From assembly GCA_943737045.1 (NCBI GenBank), contig CALSFV010000305.1, positions 249,501 through 313,500 of the forward strand: a stretch of 64,000 nt of DNA, given 5' to 3'. How positions within the stretch are numbered: the stretch's first letter is position 1; each line of letters begins with the position of its first letter. Made by a program: the position numbers and the translations under genes. Below, piece by piece: positions 47,233 to 58,902 of this stretch. The notes below the pieces were generated by a model. That model was given only the letters and a program-made list of their open reading frames with translations, made no database searches and had not been told where the DNA came from. This DNA comes from Parapristionchus giblindavisi (Eukaryota; Nematoda; Chromadorea; Rhabditida; Diplogasteridae).

Positions 47233-47579
47233 TGTAAGAAAAGATAAATATTATTATCATATTCATCGTTCGTTGATCTTTGATCACTCCAACGGAGTAA
47301 ATAAATAAATATTTATTTTGTTTCTTACAATTTACTAGTAAAAAGTAATATCATTGATAGTGGGTGCATTAAAATATGAAGAAATGAACTGTAACAGCTA
47401 ATAATAAGTTATAGTATTGCATTACGAATATAAGAACTAAAAACACAGGGTTTTGCAAAGTTGCAATTGAGTTTTAGATCGAGGATCAAAGATCAAAGAT
47501 CACAAACCTCATCATCGGATTCGTTGTCGGAGTCGATGTCGATGATGAACTCATACTTGTCGGTAGTCTGGGGAGCCAT
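45501..47579 (-). CDS. Six-exon gene of unknown function, 214 residues, complete
   Basis: Exons 47579-47508, 47167-47105, 46722-46638, 46464-46319, 46036-45899 and 45641-45501 join in phase to 645 nt including TAA. The N-terminus is acidic (FIIDIDSDNESDDE). The middle is a charged alpha/beta-looking region (CMEKLEALKKDENVYLMKMD; VFFILPVTPSALSTKITIFG). The C-terminal 35 residues are hydrophobic and aromatic (IPALAKLFNFFSYYIFSLG) and could be a tail anchor or membrane-binding helix. There is no signal peptide. I do not recognise a family. The consistent phases, good splice signals and absence of stops make it a real gene. The donor of exon 1 is followed at once by two GATCTTT units. Confidence 0.75.
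47179..47231. repeat. (ATT)n microsatellite
   Basis: Interrupted ATT run just beyond exon 2 of the 214-residue gene, in its first intron. Confidence 0.85.
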
Positions 47580-47818
47580 TGTTGAATCTAAAGGGCGAAC
47601 TGAAATGAAATGATATTGTTAGATTAGTTTTAATTTTAATTATTAAATTTATTTATTCCATCAAAAATAAGCACATTATTCAAAAAGGGAAGAGGGGATC
47701 ACAGAGATCAGAGAGACCATAGAGACACCAAGAGGGAATAATAATAATAAGTCTGACTCTGAATCTCTATCATTCTACCCGAACAGTCTTATTACGAAAA
47801 AAACTCGAGGGTCTCCAT

Positions 47819-47914
47819 CTTTAAAGTGACACCCCAAGCCAATTTGAAAGTATCCGCTCCGGCAACACTGTACCGAGAGCGGAGAGTAAAGTCAGTTAGG
47901 GTTGTACCTTTAAT
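47819..47914. mobile_element. Diverged hairpin MITE, 'CTCTCCG' family, copy 5
   Basis: Starts ttaaagtgacaccccaagcc and ends in gggttgtacctttaa, with ccgctccggcaacactg and gagagcggagag inside. Confidence 0.55.
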
Positions 47915-49345
47915 TACTAGTCAACTGCCTTGCAGAGTGATGTTGGCACGATGCCAAGAGAAGGCGTCGCTGTGTTTGACCTTCTAATTTTCGCGCGCAC
48001 TCTCGCTCTCTTTCTTCAGCTCTAGCTTGTTCTAACCTTGATCTTGGTCTCTTCATCAAGCCACGCTCTCTCTCTGTGCACAATGAATATGTCATGCCCC
48101 CTCCCTCTGATGAGGCCCAACCCACGTGGGACGGTCCAGTGTCTAGGACCAGGGCCGAAACACTGGATCGCATTTAGAATATTTAATTGTTTTTAAAAAT
48201 CTTGCACAACAAACTTTTAATCACTCTCCTTATCTCTCGCCTTATAATTGAGAGAGGACACTGTCTCTTTAATAAAGAAAATGGGTTCATCCCATCAATC
48301 ACAAAATTCCTATTCCTATGTTCAAGGGAGTAATGGCGTGCTAATATTCCGGAAAAAACACTCGGAAAAATAAAAAAGGTGTTTGTTTTGCCCTCTTGGA
48401 AAAAGCACTGAAAAAAATATCGCGGTTCCCTAATTAGCTAAAAACTTTTTGAAAAGAGACATTTCAAGTCTCTATCTGTACAAAGAATGGAAATAATTGC
48501 TTTTTACATGATTTAAAAACTCGAAAATAAATGTAAAATGCAAAAATCGTAGTAGAGCGTTCTTACATATAACAGCTAGCGACTTGAAGCTTCGTTTTGC
48601 GGTTTTATCCCAGAAAACAAGTTTCAAGTCTCTAGCTATTCAGGGGCAAGGAAATAATTAATAATATAATATAACAGGAAGAGAGTTTGAAGAGAATAGT
48701 GTGAACGTCTAATGAGGACAATAATCCTGCCCAGGTCTCGCGTCTGGACCAGCTTGGTTACGCCCACATGGTGCCATACCGTAGTTCGAAGCTTGGAAGC
48801 CACACCAATCGTTAACAGTGGCTAAAGTATGGCCAGAATTGTCTATAGCACAGAAATAGTCTATTCTGCACTACAATAATTTGTGACATGTATGAAGAGA
48901 TTCGAACGCTTACCTAATTTAAGAATGTCATATTGAGGAATAAATAATCAGATAATGCAAAATTGAAACAGGTAATACTATGTTCGAAGAAAATAAAAAC
49001 GAGGCGAGAGAGTTTGCAAAACAAGTAGAGTTTTCTCTGATGTTCTATTCTTTTCACTACTATTGAAAAGATGTTTATAATTAGTGTTTAAAGGAATTTC
49101 AGTTATCGTAAGTACCAGTATTTACTTGGGCACTGTGATGTAGTTTCTGGATAAAACATTGTTTAGATAATATAATACAATATAATAATATAATAATATA
49201 ATTTTTAATGAAATTTAAAGAAATAATGAAATCATTGTATCGATATTTCGCAGTCTGGTTATCGTGGTCCTATATTGGGTGTTCAAACCGATGCGTAAAC
49301 CTGCCTGATTGTGAGATATCCTATTTAGATTTCTTCTTCTTTCGA

Positions 49346-49346
<1 letters not shown>

Positions 49347-49381
<35 letters not shown>
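49347..49381. repeat. (TA)n microsatellite
   Basis: Uninterrupted run of about 17 TA units. Confidence 0.95.
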
Positions 49382-49385
<4 letters not shown>

Positions 49386-49537
49386 TCACATTTAGCGAAC
49401 AAATGGTGTGAAGCAAAGAAATGAAGAGAAATAATGAATGGAATGAAATTGTGATAATGGACTGAGCCTAGTTGAGGATATCAATAGGGGGAAAGAGAAC
49501 ATGTAAGTGATGGACAGATAACAACAGGACATGCAGA

Positions 49538-50110
49538 TCAGGCTCCTACATCAAAGGAGATTCTATTTTCGGGTTTTGTAAGCAAACGGGCCGCTCGCAA
49601 AAAGAAGCTATTGTGCCTGTATTGGAAACGGGACCCTGAATTGGAGAAGTTCAACCCATTTCTTGTAATGTATGTTTTGAAATAGTGATTTTTCTTATTT
49701 GAAATCCTAAATTTGCCTCTAAGTAGTTTAATAGAAGTTTTAATGTCTATGATGGATCTACGGTGTTCGAGGGTTTCTAGATCGAGTTTTTCGTTGCGAA
49801 CATTTGCCCGCGGCATATTTTCCCATGTTGATTTGAAACAACGGGCGAACAACCTTCTTGTGAAATAATTCTGTACCTGTTCAAGGACTTTTATATCCTT
49901 TTTCTGATAAGGATTGAACACCGTAGAAGCGCTTTCTAGAATAGGCCTGATGTAGATTGAATATGCTTTAAGGAGAATTTTGGGGTTATTAGTTCGAAGA
50001 GCTCGCATAATTATATGACAAGCCGACTTTGCTTTGATCGAGATTGATCTAGAATGTTCGGAAAATGTGAATTCAACATAGTTGAATCGCGAACACCTAT
50101 CACGCCTCAC
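49538..50110 (-). pseudogene. 3' part of a CR1-like LINE reverse transcriptase
   Basis: 190 open codons. AKSACHIIMRALRTNNP, then LLKAYSIYIRPILESASTVF and LEQVQNYFTRRL are the C-terminal landmarks of CR1/Jockey-type reverse transcriptases. The catalytic palm is absent, and stops appear upstream of 50110, so it is 5' truncated. Confidence 0.8.
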
Positions 50111-50694
50111 TGGTGCGATCTGATTCCGTTACTTCGCTATGCTTGTATATATTTGCCTCAAACTATTATGGCCACTGTAGTCTCCAGAATCGAGGCGAGG
50201 AATTCACAGTTCCGAAATTCCCCGTTATTTCTGTGCATGAGAACACAATCAATTTATTCTTATCAAGCAAAACAAGGAAGGGTCGTTTCCTCCATCATTG
50301 TGTATATATTCCTCTTGAACGCATCTTTCCATTGAACACGGGGTTGTCCCGGAGACCGTCTTTTCTCATAAGAGTATGGTATCCAATAAGTGCATAGTCT
50401 TGAGAACAGTCGATAACGTAATATATTTACAAAGTAGAGTGCTATAAACAGAATTTGCTTAGACGGCACTGTAAAAAACAGCCCACAAAAAACCACAAAT
50501 TTATGCACCAACCTAATAAATTGTTTTCTAATAATAGGTAAATCTACTCTTTTTGTGGACGGATTCTTCCATCGCCAGTGACATTTTTTTCTTGCAGAAT
50601 ATCAAATCCACGCAAAGGAACAGAAATAATGCACAAAAATACTAAATTAGATTAGCACTCTAATGTAAGCTAATCTGACTGTCTCTTTCAAGGC

Positions 50695-50795
50695 TTAAAG
50701 GGAGCGTACCCTCACTCAATGCTCTCTCATTGTTAGAGAACAGAGAAATAGTGTGCGCAATGAAGAGACCATTGAGTGAGGTTACGCTCCCTTTA
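50695..50795. mobile_element. Hairpin MITE with TTAAAGGGAGCGTA ends
   Basis: Starts TTAAAGGGAGCGTACCCTCA and ends TGAGGTTACGCTCCCTTTAA; the arms also contain ctcaatg...cattgag. It lies just upstream of an unassigned exon-like segment. Confidence 0.7.
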
Positions 50796-50817
50796 ACATT
50801 GATTGTAATGCATGCAG

Positions 50818-50979
50818 ACGTTTGCTTTCATGATATACGATAATGTAGAAATTGTGAAGTCCCCTATGTCTGGGGCGTATTATACATATATCAGCTTTTC
50901 CTCCCATAAAATCTCGGTGGATTACCGTGTGGATTATCCGTGGGCAGATCTAGTCGTAGTTCATTACCAAACGGAAAAG
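50818..50979 (+). other. Possible exon of an unassigned gene
   Basis: An open segment bounded by ATGCAG| and AAG|GTAAAT. It encodes TFAFMIYDNVEIVKSPMSG, then a Tyr-rich stretch (AYYTYISFSSHKISVDYRVD) and YPWADLVVVHYQTEK. Composition is protein-like, but no family is recognised and neighbouring exons could not be joined in phase. Confidence 0.3.
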
Positions 50980-51248
50980 GTAAATAAGGAATAGGAGAAG
51001 GTGTGATAATCCCTTATTCACAACGCCATGAATCTGTGGTGCTCTAGAGAAAAGAAAAAGTTCACAGACCTTGACTGTTGGTACTTTGCGCTTGGAGTAT
51101 AATAACTTTGAGAAATGATAAGCTAAAACAAGAAAAAAATATATCGAGGATAATACTGATTGCCATTTTCTTATAATACTTTACATCTTATGGGTGAATT
51201 AATCCTCTATTCGGCTATTCGGGATGCATACAAGTATATAGTTTTCTC

Positions 51249-51398
51249 ATGGACTCTGCCAAAGTCGTCAGCTTTATCGTTTCTGCAAGCATCGGTATAT
51301 TCATCATATTTTTGTCGATCGGATGCATTTATATTCTTGTGAGCAACGACTACAAACATCATTCGTTCTGTCAAATATTCGTCTCTTCTCTTGTTGTG
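51249..51398 (+). other. Possible transmembrane exon, unassigned
   Basis: Frame starting MDSAKVVSFIVSASIGIFII continues into a hydrophobic run (FLSIGCIYILV) of helix length, with a donor-like GTACGA near 51399. It could be a membrane anchor of a gene that includes 50818-50979, but the phases do not match directly. Confidence 0.25.
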
Positions 51399-51939
51399 GT
51401 ACGAAATCGTATGAGAACGTTCTTTATTCGTTATGTCCATAATAGAAAAGCGAGAGAGAACATATATGTAATTAGCAAAGGTTGATGGAACGTTAGAATT
51501 GAAAGATTTTTAGAATAAGAATGAGGAAGATTTGCTCCCCAAAATGCAATTTGGTAGTTTCACTAAATTTTCTTAACATTGTATATTTTAACTGAAATTT
51601 TGTTCAAAGAATTTGGGCTGAAAATTTACGTTGCAATTTCAAAAAAGGTAAAACAGTAATTGTAATTGACAAAAATAGTAAAACAGTAATTGTAATACAT
51701 TCAGAATTCCCTCACATTCGCTAGTTTTATGTTTACACTCCGTATACCCGGATTGAACATCGCACCTTGGTTCTATGGGAGTCTCAATGATGGCTTTATC
51801 GTTTCAGGGATATCTATTACTTCAAAGTAATGATATAATACTTATATCTTGTACTGCAAACTTTATACTTTATATCACAGAATTATCAGCTCCCTAGATG
51901 AAGTTTAAAAGTGTCTGAAATAATGACAAAAAGCGCTGT

Positions 51940-51990
51940 CAGAGCGGAGGGTTCAAATTTATTCGGAGGCTGTTATATTCATTTCATTGG
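51940..51990. repeat. Fragment of the 'CTCTCCG' hairpin MITE family
   Basis: Only gctgtcagagcggagggttc and an attcggaggctg end remain. Confidence 0.45.
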
Positions 51991-53397
51991 CTTTTACATG
52001 TTTTCAGGACTTTATTTTCACTTTCATTCCTACTTTCTTTTATGCAGTCAGTGAATCGAGTTGCTACAATCAAACTATCGACTGAAATCAATTGCAGAGT
52101 CAATTAGTATATTTTTTAAATCATACTAATATAGATCTTTATAGATCTGGAGCAAATTCTACACTATTATTCTTCCTATGTGTATTATATTCTGTTTTTC
52201 TCTCAATTACCGGATTCTAGTTCACGGCTCTGAATATGCTCTTTCGGCGGACAATACAACTTTCTACCTGAAGGACTACAACACAACAGGAAACACGGTG
52301 ATCAGAAATTTATTTATTTATATATTTATTTCATACACCCGTGACAGGTGCGACAGTAAATACAGAAGAAAGTAGTCCAAACATAACGATTTAGTTGCAG
52401 ACCACACTACAAAGAAAGTGGAAGGGTGTGAGAGAGCAGCAAGTTTTGAATTAAATTTTTGCCCAATTATACGATAACCATAATTTTGATAATTAATCTT
52501 AAATAATTTTGAAGCACCTCCCTGCATATGACTCACCGCACCAATGTGCGAATGTGATAAAGTATTGTATTGCCTTGTATACCACAATTTAGTTTTCTAC
52601 ATATTGGCTATTTGCTGAAGCCTTCCTCGATCTCTCATGTAATGTTCTAATTGTAAAGCGGCTCTTAAAAGTCGAATTCAAGGGGAAATACACTTTTGAG
52701 TAAGTTACTACACGCCATTCAAATGCTGTTTAAAAAATTACCATTCTTGTCTCGCTCTCTCAAATACATTGGCAGCTAACGAAGGAGAACGAGTGAGAAT
52801 AGTTTTTTTGAAATCACTGCAAAAATTCAAGGGTGTATTGAATGCAGAAAAGTACGAGATATCGCTTGATGTCATCCCATTTTCCTGTTACGTATAATAC
52901 GATGAAATAAAGAATAAGAATAAGAATAAATACGGCACTGCGTCACGAGGCCAAAGATATTATGGCACTTGTTTCAGAAGTTCCTTATACGTGATCAGCT
53001 TTGCTTCATTCTTAACTCACACAACCAATGTCATTCTACAGGTGTGGCCAGTGTATTCTTACATTATTATTATTTATATTTAAATAAATGTGTATTCAGT
53101 TTATTATCCAACGTTCCATTTTTGGTCCTGGTGCTAAAGATTACCTCCATTTCATTTCGAACATTGTAAGTTGTCTATATTGCAAAATTCGCATCTAATT
53201 TGACATTTTCTAAAACAAGAAACCTTCAGGCATTGGATACATCAGTACTTCTTCCCACAGTGTTGATGATACTATTCACTCGTCAAATTAGACAACATTT
53301 TGTCAAGTATTGTGAAGTTTAGAACCGTTACATGGGTTGTTTAGGAATGAAAAAAATGGAAAATCTGCGCGGTAGAGCGCAAGGGAGATGCTCTGCA

Positions 53398-53508
53398 ATG
53401 CATCGTTACATTTGCCTTACGTGCCTACGCCGTAACCTCCGCCGTAACGAAGGAGACGCGGCGGAGAGGGTTACGGCGTAGGCACGTAAGGCAAATGTAA
53501 CGATGCAT
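53398..53508. mobile_element. Hairpin MITE, GCATCGTTACATTTGCC family
   Basis: 111 bp, ends ATGCATCGTTACATTTGCC and GGCAAATGTAACGATGCAT, with long paired arms (acgtgcctacgccgtaacc / ggttacggcgtaggcacgt). Confidence 0.85.
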
Positions 53509-53512
53509 AAAG

Positions 53513-53645
53513 GTATCCATGAAAGGTTGCAAACCGAATGCCGGTAGACGTGACGTCACAACCGTAGGCGGTGCCACGCATCCTCCCCCATACGCTTGTG
53601 ACGTCACGTTTGTCGGCAAACGGTTGGGCAGCGTTCATGGATACG
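53513..53645. mobile_element. Hairpin MITE with GTATCCATGAA ends
   Basis: Starts GTATCCATGAA and ends TTCATGGATAC. Internal pairs include gacgtgacgtcac/gtgacgtcacgt. It sits four bases after the previous MITE, an insertion-hotspot arrangement. Confidence 0.75.
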
Positions 53646-54769
53646 ACCCCTGGTCTTGGAAACGTAGCGTTTCATTCCACTGTTATTGAGCAGACTCATA
53701 ATCTAGCTCGTTGAATGCATGTAGTCTCGATGTACATCGATAGTAGATGATTTATCACACACATAGCGATAGTGAATAGCACACCTCTTGAGACGTTTAC
53801 AGGTCAAATATTGTCTTTGAAAAAAACTAACTATTTTGCCCTCTCCGCAATTTTTCTGCGCCAATACTTTGGTCGAAGAGTTGAGTGCCTGAAATTTGGC
53901 TACAAGACAAGCCCGCCATTAATTTGGTTCGAAGTGTGATAAATTCAATTCAATTAACGTAAATGTTTTATTTATTTTCAGTTCCATATTCCGATGCTAC
54001 AAGTCATTCTTCATATTTCATTCGACCGTCTCAATATCCAATTCTGCAAACACATACTGAAATCGAATTTTGAACAAATAGCATTGGGTCTATTCTAATG
54101 TTGCGAGATGAAAAGAGAAAAGGAGACAACTCTTTTCGTTTTCTTTTATTTTTCTTTTCATTTTGTGTCTTTTGAAAATCACATATGAAATATAAAAGAG
54201 TATTCCGTTGGCATTCTCATAGAACATAATATACAATCTACATATGTAGATTATCTTTTGCATATTTCTCAGAAAGCATAAAAGTTTACTAAAAAAGAGA
54301 GAAAAAAGAGAAAAGTGTCATTCCTCCCTAACATTAGAAAAAATAAATAGTAAAACAGACGAATGTGCGTTTTCGGATCTTTACATTAAATTATATAAAG
54401 GTATAGCCTCTACTGAACTAAGACAAAACAGATGATTTTATAATATTTTTAAAGTCATTAGATATCCACACAATCGCTCAAACATTCTGGAAACGCGGGG
54501 ACACGCCTGAAGGAAATGAGTGTGTGCACCAATGTAAAGGCAATAGGATGATGTTTCATCGGAACACTATCGGGATTCCGTTAACATCACCCTTTTCAGT
54601 TATTCACTTTTTTATTGATCGAAACGATATTTATTCATAATTATGGTTGTGTTGTGTATTACAATGCAGTGTGTATTATGTACTCGAGATTACTATAGCC
54701 CCTCCTCTATGTATTTTATTTTCTACATAATATTTCTTGCCTTCTCGTATCTCTTCTCGTTTGATAATG

Positions 54770-54945
54770 CACTCTCCATTTCCCTCCCTCTCTCTCCCTC
54801 TCTCCCTCTTAGTCACTCTCCATTTCCCTCCCTCTCTCTCCCTCTCTCCCTCTTAGTCACTCTCCATTTCCCTCCCTCTCTCTCCCTCTCTCCCTCTTAG
54901 TCACTCTCCATTTCCCTCCCTCTCTCTCCCTCTCTCCCTTTTAGT
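54770..54945. repeat. 44-bp CT-rich minisatellite, 4 units
   Basis: Four units of exactly 44 bp starting at 54770, 54814, 54858 and 54902, each beginning cactctccatttccctccct. Confidence 0.92.
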
Positions 54946-55149
54946 CCAGCGGCAACGCGAATGCATCAATTGTCAATGACAAGCTATATTGCCTAATCAT
55001 ATCAATGGGGAGTCTAATAAGAGCACAGAGAACGATCAATTGGTATGACCATATCTAATACCAACACTACCGATTACATATGCAGTGGTCATGTTAGCCT
55101 TTCCAAAATGCATACGACACATGGCTTGAAGATTCAAGGGGAGAGCAAT

Positions 55150-55575
55150 GATGTGATTTATTTATTTATTTATTTATTTAATTATTTATCCATCAGTTAA
55201 AAGCAAGAATAATGAAAGCATGAAGCAACAAGGGAGTGATGGAGTTCCGTCGCTTTAAGCGATTTCGGTTGGGCAGTGGCAGCTTAAGTTGAATAATTAA
55301 GTTGAGTTATAATAATATTTAAGTTGTATATTAATGACGAACACGAGATTGAGTTATAATATTGAGGGGGCAAATTTAGTATCTCTGCACGGAATATATG
55401 GGGAGGGGAAGAGACAAGCTCTTGGGTGAGGGAGTTCCAAGTGGACAAAGATCTAGAAGCACAAGTAGAAAGAGATTTAGGAATATAAAAGGGGAGATAT
55501 ATCCGATAACGATGGCTAATTCTATTACAATCAATATAAAATAAGTGAGAGAAGTCAATTAAACAATAGTTATGT
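55150..55575 (-). pseudogene. 3' end of a LINE reverse transcriptase ORF
   Basis: On the minus strand one frame reads DFSHLFYIDCNRISHRYRIY, then SRSLSTWNSLTQELVSSPP and IFRAEILNL, the usual CR1-type carboxy end (a WN-x-L motif). Beyond it lies an ATTT-rich tract near 55158-55190. The catalytic part is missing. Confidence 0.65.
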
Positions 55576-56045
55576 ACTGTGCTATGGAGAAATTGGAGAT
55601 GACAGATGGATGGATGGATGATGGATGATTTTCACGTTTTTCTCAACGAATTTTTTAAATCGTTTATGTTTTCTACTACCTTACGTAAACAAACATTTGG
55701 AAACCGAAGAAAACCAGCAAAAGTTCTTAAAGTTTCATTATTCTAGTCACAAAATTTCGAAAATATTTTTTTCTGTTGATTAGAATACGGTATTTGACAA
55801 AGGGTTCTTTACCTTTAAGATAAAAAATATTAATTCATTAAATATTTTATTGAATGAAGTAAAATAACCTCGGTTGCTGCAAGTTGTCTACCTTGCCACC
55901 CTGCTTGTATGTCCTTCAATCATTTCACTTTTTCGTTCTCCCAATATCACTTATCTCTTTCACTTTGATCCCATATCAATCTATCATCGATCAACTTGTT
56001 TCTCCCCATGTTATGGTTTTGAAATATCAAAGTCCATGTGTCACT

Positions 56046-56064
56046 GGGGGGGGGGGGGGGGGGG
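56046..56064. repeat. Homopolymer of 19 G
   Basis: Uninterrupted G run. It may fold as a G-quadruplex and is prone to sequencing error. Confidence 0.9.
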
Positions 56065-56534
56065 TGTACACTAGGATGTTCGCCATGCATTTTCGTGGGG
56101 CTCAATTTCTGGATCATAGTACTGATGCTTTTTATGTTTTTTTCATATATCATATATGATAATGAAACAAAGATGAAGAGATGAAAAGAAGAGTACTATT
56201 GAGCGTATAAAAATCACTAGTTTTATTTTATCGACCGCAATGACTAGTTAATGTTTTGCATAGTTCAGAAACTATGAACGATCTCTTTTAAATATCAAAT
56301 CTGTCACTGTATTTATATACAGTTTGTCATTTTCTTGTGCAAGTACATTATATACGGACAATAGAGAGATGTCAGTCGAAGGTCACTGTCCCTCTTTATG
56401 AAATCTAATGTTAGGGTGATTTATATCAACTAGTTTCCTCCCCTCATTTGCATATTTATAATCATCACACCATCGTTATCATCATTAAAGATAAAGGACA
56501 GCATCTTTATCAATGACGATCAAGGTCGAGAGAG

Positions 56535-56700
56535 TATTGTGAGAGAGAGGTAGAAGGAAAGAGGGAGAGAGAGAGGGAGAAGGAAAGAGGGAGAGAGAGA
56601 GAGGGAGAAGGAAAGAGGGAGAGAGGGAGGGAGAAGGAAAGAGGGAGAGAGGGAGAGGGACAAAGGGAGAGAGAGAAAGAGAGAGGGTGAATGCGAGAGA
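56535..56700. repeat. GA-rich simple repeat
   Basis: Imperfect gggagagaga/ggaaagag units spanning about 165 bases. Confidence 0.85.
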
Positions 56701-56909
56701 GGAAATTAAAGGAGTAGATAAAAGTCTGTTGATCGGATATACATATTCTAATTCTAATTTTTCTAATTCTAATTTTTCTTTCTAATTTTGGATATGTACT
56801 GTACGGTGTTGAATACGCTTTTCTCATATTTTCAACTTCAATGGACCTTGCCAATGAAATTTTCACATTATTTACACTCTTTTTCTATTTCTTTGACACA
56901 ACGACGGAA

Positions 56910-57022
56910 TTAAAGTCACATCCCCAGCTAATATTGCTCGCGTTCTAGTCACGCTGATAAAGAGAGCGAGAGAGTTTGGTCAGAGGGGGGAGTTTCAAAT
57001 TAGCTTGGGGTGTGCCTTTTAA
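56910..57022. mobile_element. Hairpin MITE, 'CTCTCCG' family, copy 7
   Basis: Starts taaagtcacatccccagct and ends agcttggggtgtgcctttt, with gagagcgagagagtttggtc inside. Confidence 0.65.
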
Positions 57023-57403
57023 GAGTTCGGTGAAACGAAAATGCATTAAAAATTTAATAACATCCAGCGGAAGTTTGTTCAAATAATAAATATTATAACA
57101 TCTTATGTATACAAAAGCGCCAGAAAGTCAGTGCCAACTTCTTGTTTTTGCTATTTTTTTGTGAACCAAGCGTGCTATCGCGATTTATTATGCGATATTT
57201 ATCGAGGAATCCGACCCTGATATTGCGGACACATGAAAATTTCTCATTATTGTGTAATGATGACGAAATCGAAATGACGAAATCGAAAATCATAACTCCG
57301 TGTAAAATTTTTTTCAGACTACCGTTTTTTTTCTATAAGTTTGAGATCTAGTCGTCGGCTACTCAGAAATTTTCAGTAGCCTTGCTGATCTCAGCTCCAA
57401 GAT

Positions 57404-58224
57404 ATGCTAGAGACTCGTTCTTGGGATCAAAATGATCCTTATGCTGAAATACACCATGAAAGTTTGGTCTTCATCGGACCACAATTGCCTTCTGTACACC
57501 AAAAAGTCACTTTTTCAGATGACCTCACTTTGAGGGCATACAATTATGTGAGTGATTTTTCTAAAATTGTGGTTCTTGTGTCAAACTTGGCTTACAGATA
57601 TTGGTTGGGACCGTCGACTAATTGTAAGGCCTGTTTCAGTCTATAGTCTAGCCCACAAATGAATCATCCTCTATACAGTGGTCACTAATGGCACACGCCA
57701 TGTGAGTGTGGGTTTATGCACTGGCCAACATGCACTTGTTATCACAGTTTATATTGGCACCGCCACGACAAAATGATCTCGTTGAGAGACTCCTCGTTTC
57801 ACTCTCTTACCCTGCTCACATTAATGTCCTTCCTGTACAGTCAAAACGAGAGAAAAACTAAGGTAAAATTTTCATACTTTCTATACATTTCAAATATAAG
57901 TTAACTTACAAATTACATTACAAATTACATTGAATTTTGAATATTGGCAGCTGTTATTATCTTCTAATTATATCTTTTTTTTTCCTTTTTTCATTAACTT
58001 TTTTCCATCAGCGGACTGTCTTCGAACTTTACTGGATGTTATGTCAATCAGAGAATATCTTCTCGTTTTTCGCCGTTAAGGGAAGAAAAACATATTATTA
58101 TTATAAAATGGAAAACAGTACACGCTCTAATCAAAGTCAGCAGGGTCTAATGGAATCCGAAAATATATATGGGAGAGTTGCGGTCGCGCCATATTTGTCT
58201 TCTGCGGTTATAAAAAAATCATGA
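57404..58224 (+). other. Exon-like open segments, unassigned gene or relic
   Basis: Three open stretches with splice-like borders: 57404-57547 (starts MLETRSWDQNDPYAEIHHES and ends RAYNY before GTGAGT), 57716-57862 (ends NERKTK before GTAAAA) and 58013-58224 (after CATCAG, RTVFELYWMLCQSENIFSFF to a stop at 58224). The last two join in phase. No family is recognised; it could be a small gene or decayed sequence. Confidence 0.3.
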
Positions 58225-58512
58225 GAGGCCGCACTTTTTATCAATACATTAACAATCACCACTGATATTGATAACAGTTTTGCACATTTTGGACTGATCT
58301 TAAGATTTTTCTTAATTAGAACGATATTTCATTTTTTTAACCTGTACTTCCTCTTTCACATTCATTTTTTGCTGAATTTAACATTTTCGAAATTCAATCT
58401 AAATTGGAAAGTGCGCTTTTTAAATGAATTTTCAGTGCGCGTCACTTAAATTTTGTTCCCTTCCTTCTCTGATACTTCTTTGACATTTCAGTGTTTCTTT
58501 TTAGGTGCAGGC

Positions 58513-58633
58513 CACAGTATTCTGGTCCAAGCCATTTTTCTTCCAAAGCAAGACAAAGGAGAGACCATTGTATTCGAGAGAGTTTGTATGTTGAGCGGTC
58601 GTTCTTGCTTTGAAAGTCATGAGAACGCTGTGA
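58513..58633 (+). repeat. 119-bp duplicated segment, copy B
   Basis: Near-identical to 9893-10013 in inverse orientation. It follows ttaggtgcag, a possible acceptor, and continues in frame to a stop at about 58668. Confidence 0.75.
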
Positions 58634-58792
58634 GGCACATTCATTCAATTTCCTTTAAAAAGGAATAAAGTATGATCATTACTCGTTGAATTCTAACTAT
58701 ATTATCAATCCGATTCAATGAAACTATTTTCGTTTTAAAATAATAATTGCTTAGAACTTGGCGTACTTGGTCTTTTCAAATTCATGAACTAT

Positions 58793-58902
58793 AAAAGGCA
58801 CGCCCCAAGCTCCGCTCTAGCGATGCTCTCTCGTAGTGAAAGAAAGCGAGAGAGTGTGGCCACAGTGGAAAGATTCAAATTTGCTTGGTGTGTAACTTTA
58901 AA
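58793..58902. mobile_element. Hairpin MITE, 'CTCTCCG' family, copy 8
   Basis: Starts aaaaggcacgccccaagctc; contains gatgctctctcgtagtgaaa and gaaagcgagagagtgtggcc. Confidence 0.7.

Larger units (their letters stand above)
47580..49537. other. Intergenic region upstream of the 214-residue gene
   Basis: Holds a diverged hairpin MITE copy at 47819-47914. The minus-strand open frame 47910-48173 is Arg/Glu-rich low-complexity sequence with no recognisable domain. A (TA)n run lies at 49347-49381. No gene is supported. Confidence 0.45.
53646..57390. other. Satellite- and LINE-rich stretch with no supported gene
   Basis: Between the listed satellites (54770-54945, 56046-56064, 56535-56700), a LINE remnant (55150-55575) and a MITE (56910-57022) I see no supported gene. 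An exon-like piece at 53984-54073 (after TTTTCAG) is open to a stop but could not be placed in a gene. Confidence 0.4.

Noticed and set aside
47910..48173. 87-codon minus-strand frame
   Set aside because: Arg/Glu-rich low-complexity sequence next to a MITE, with no splice signals or recognisable domain.
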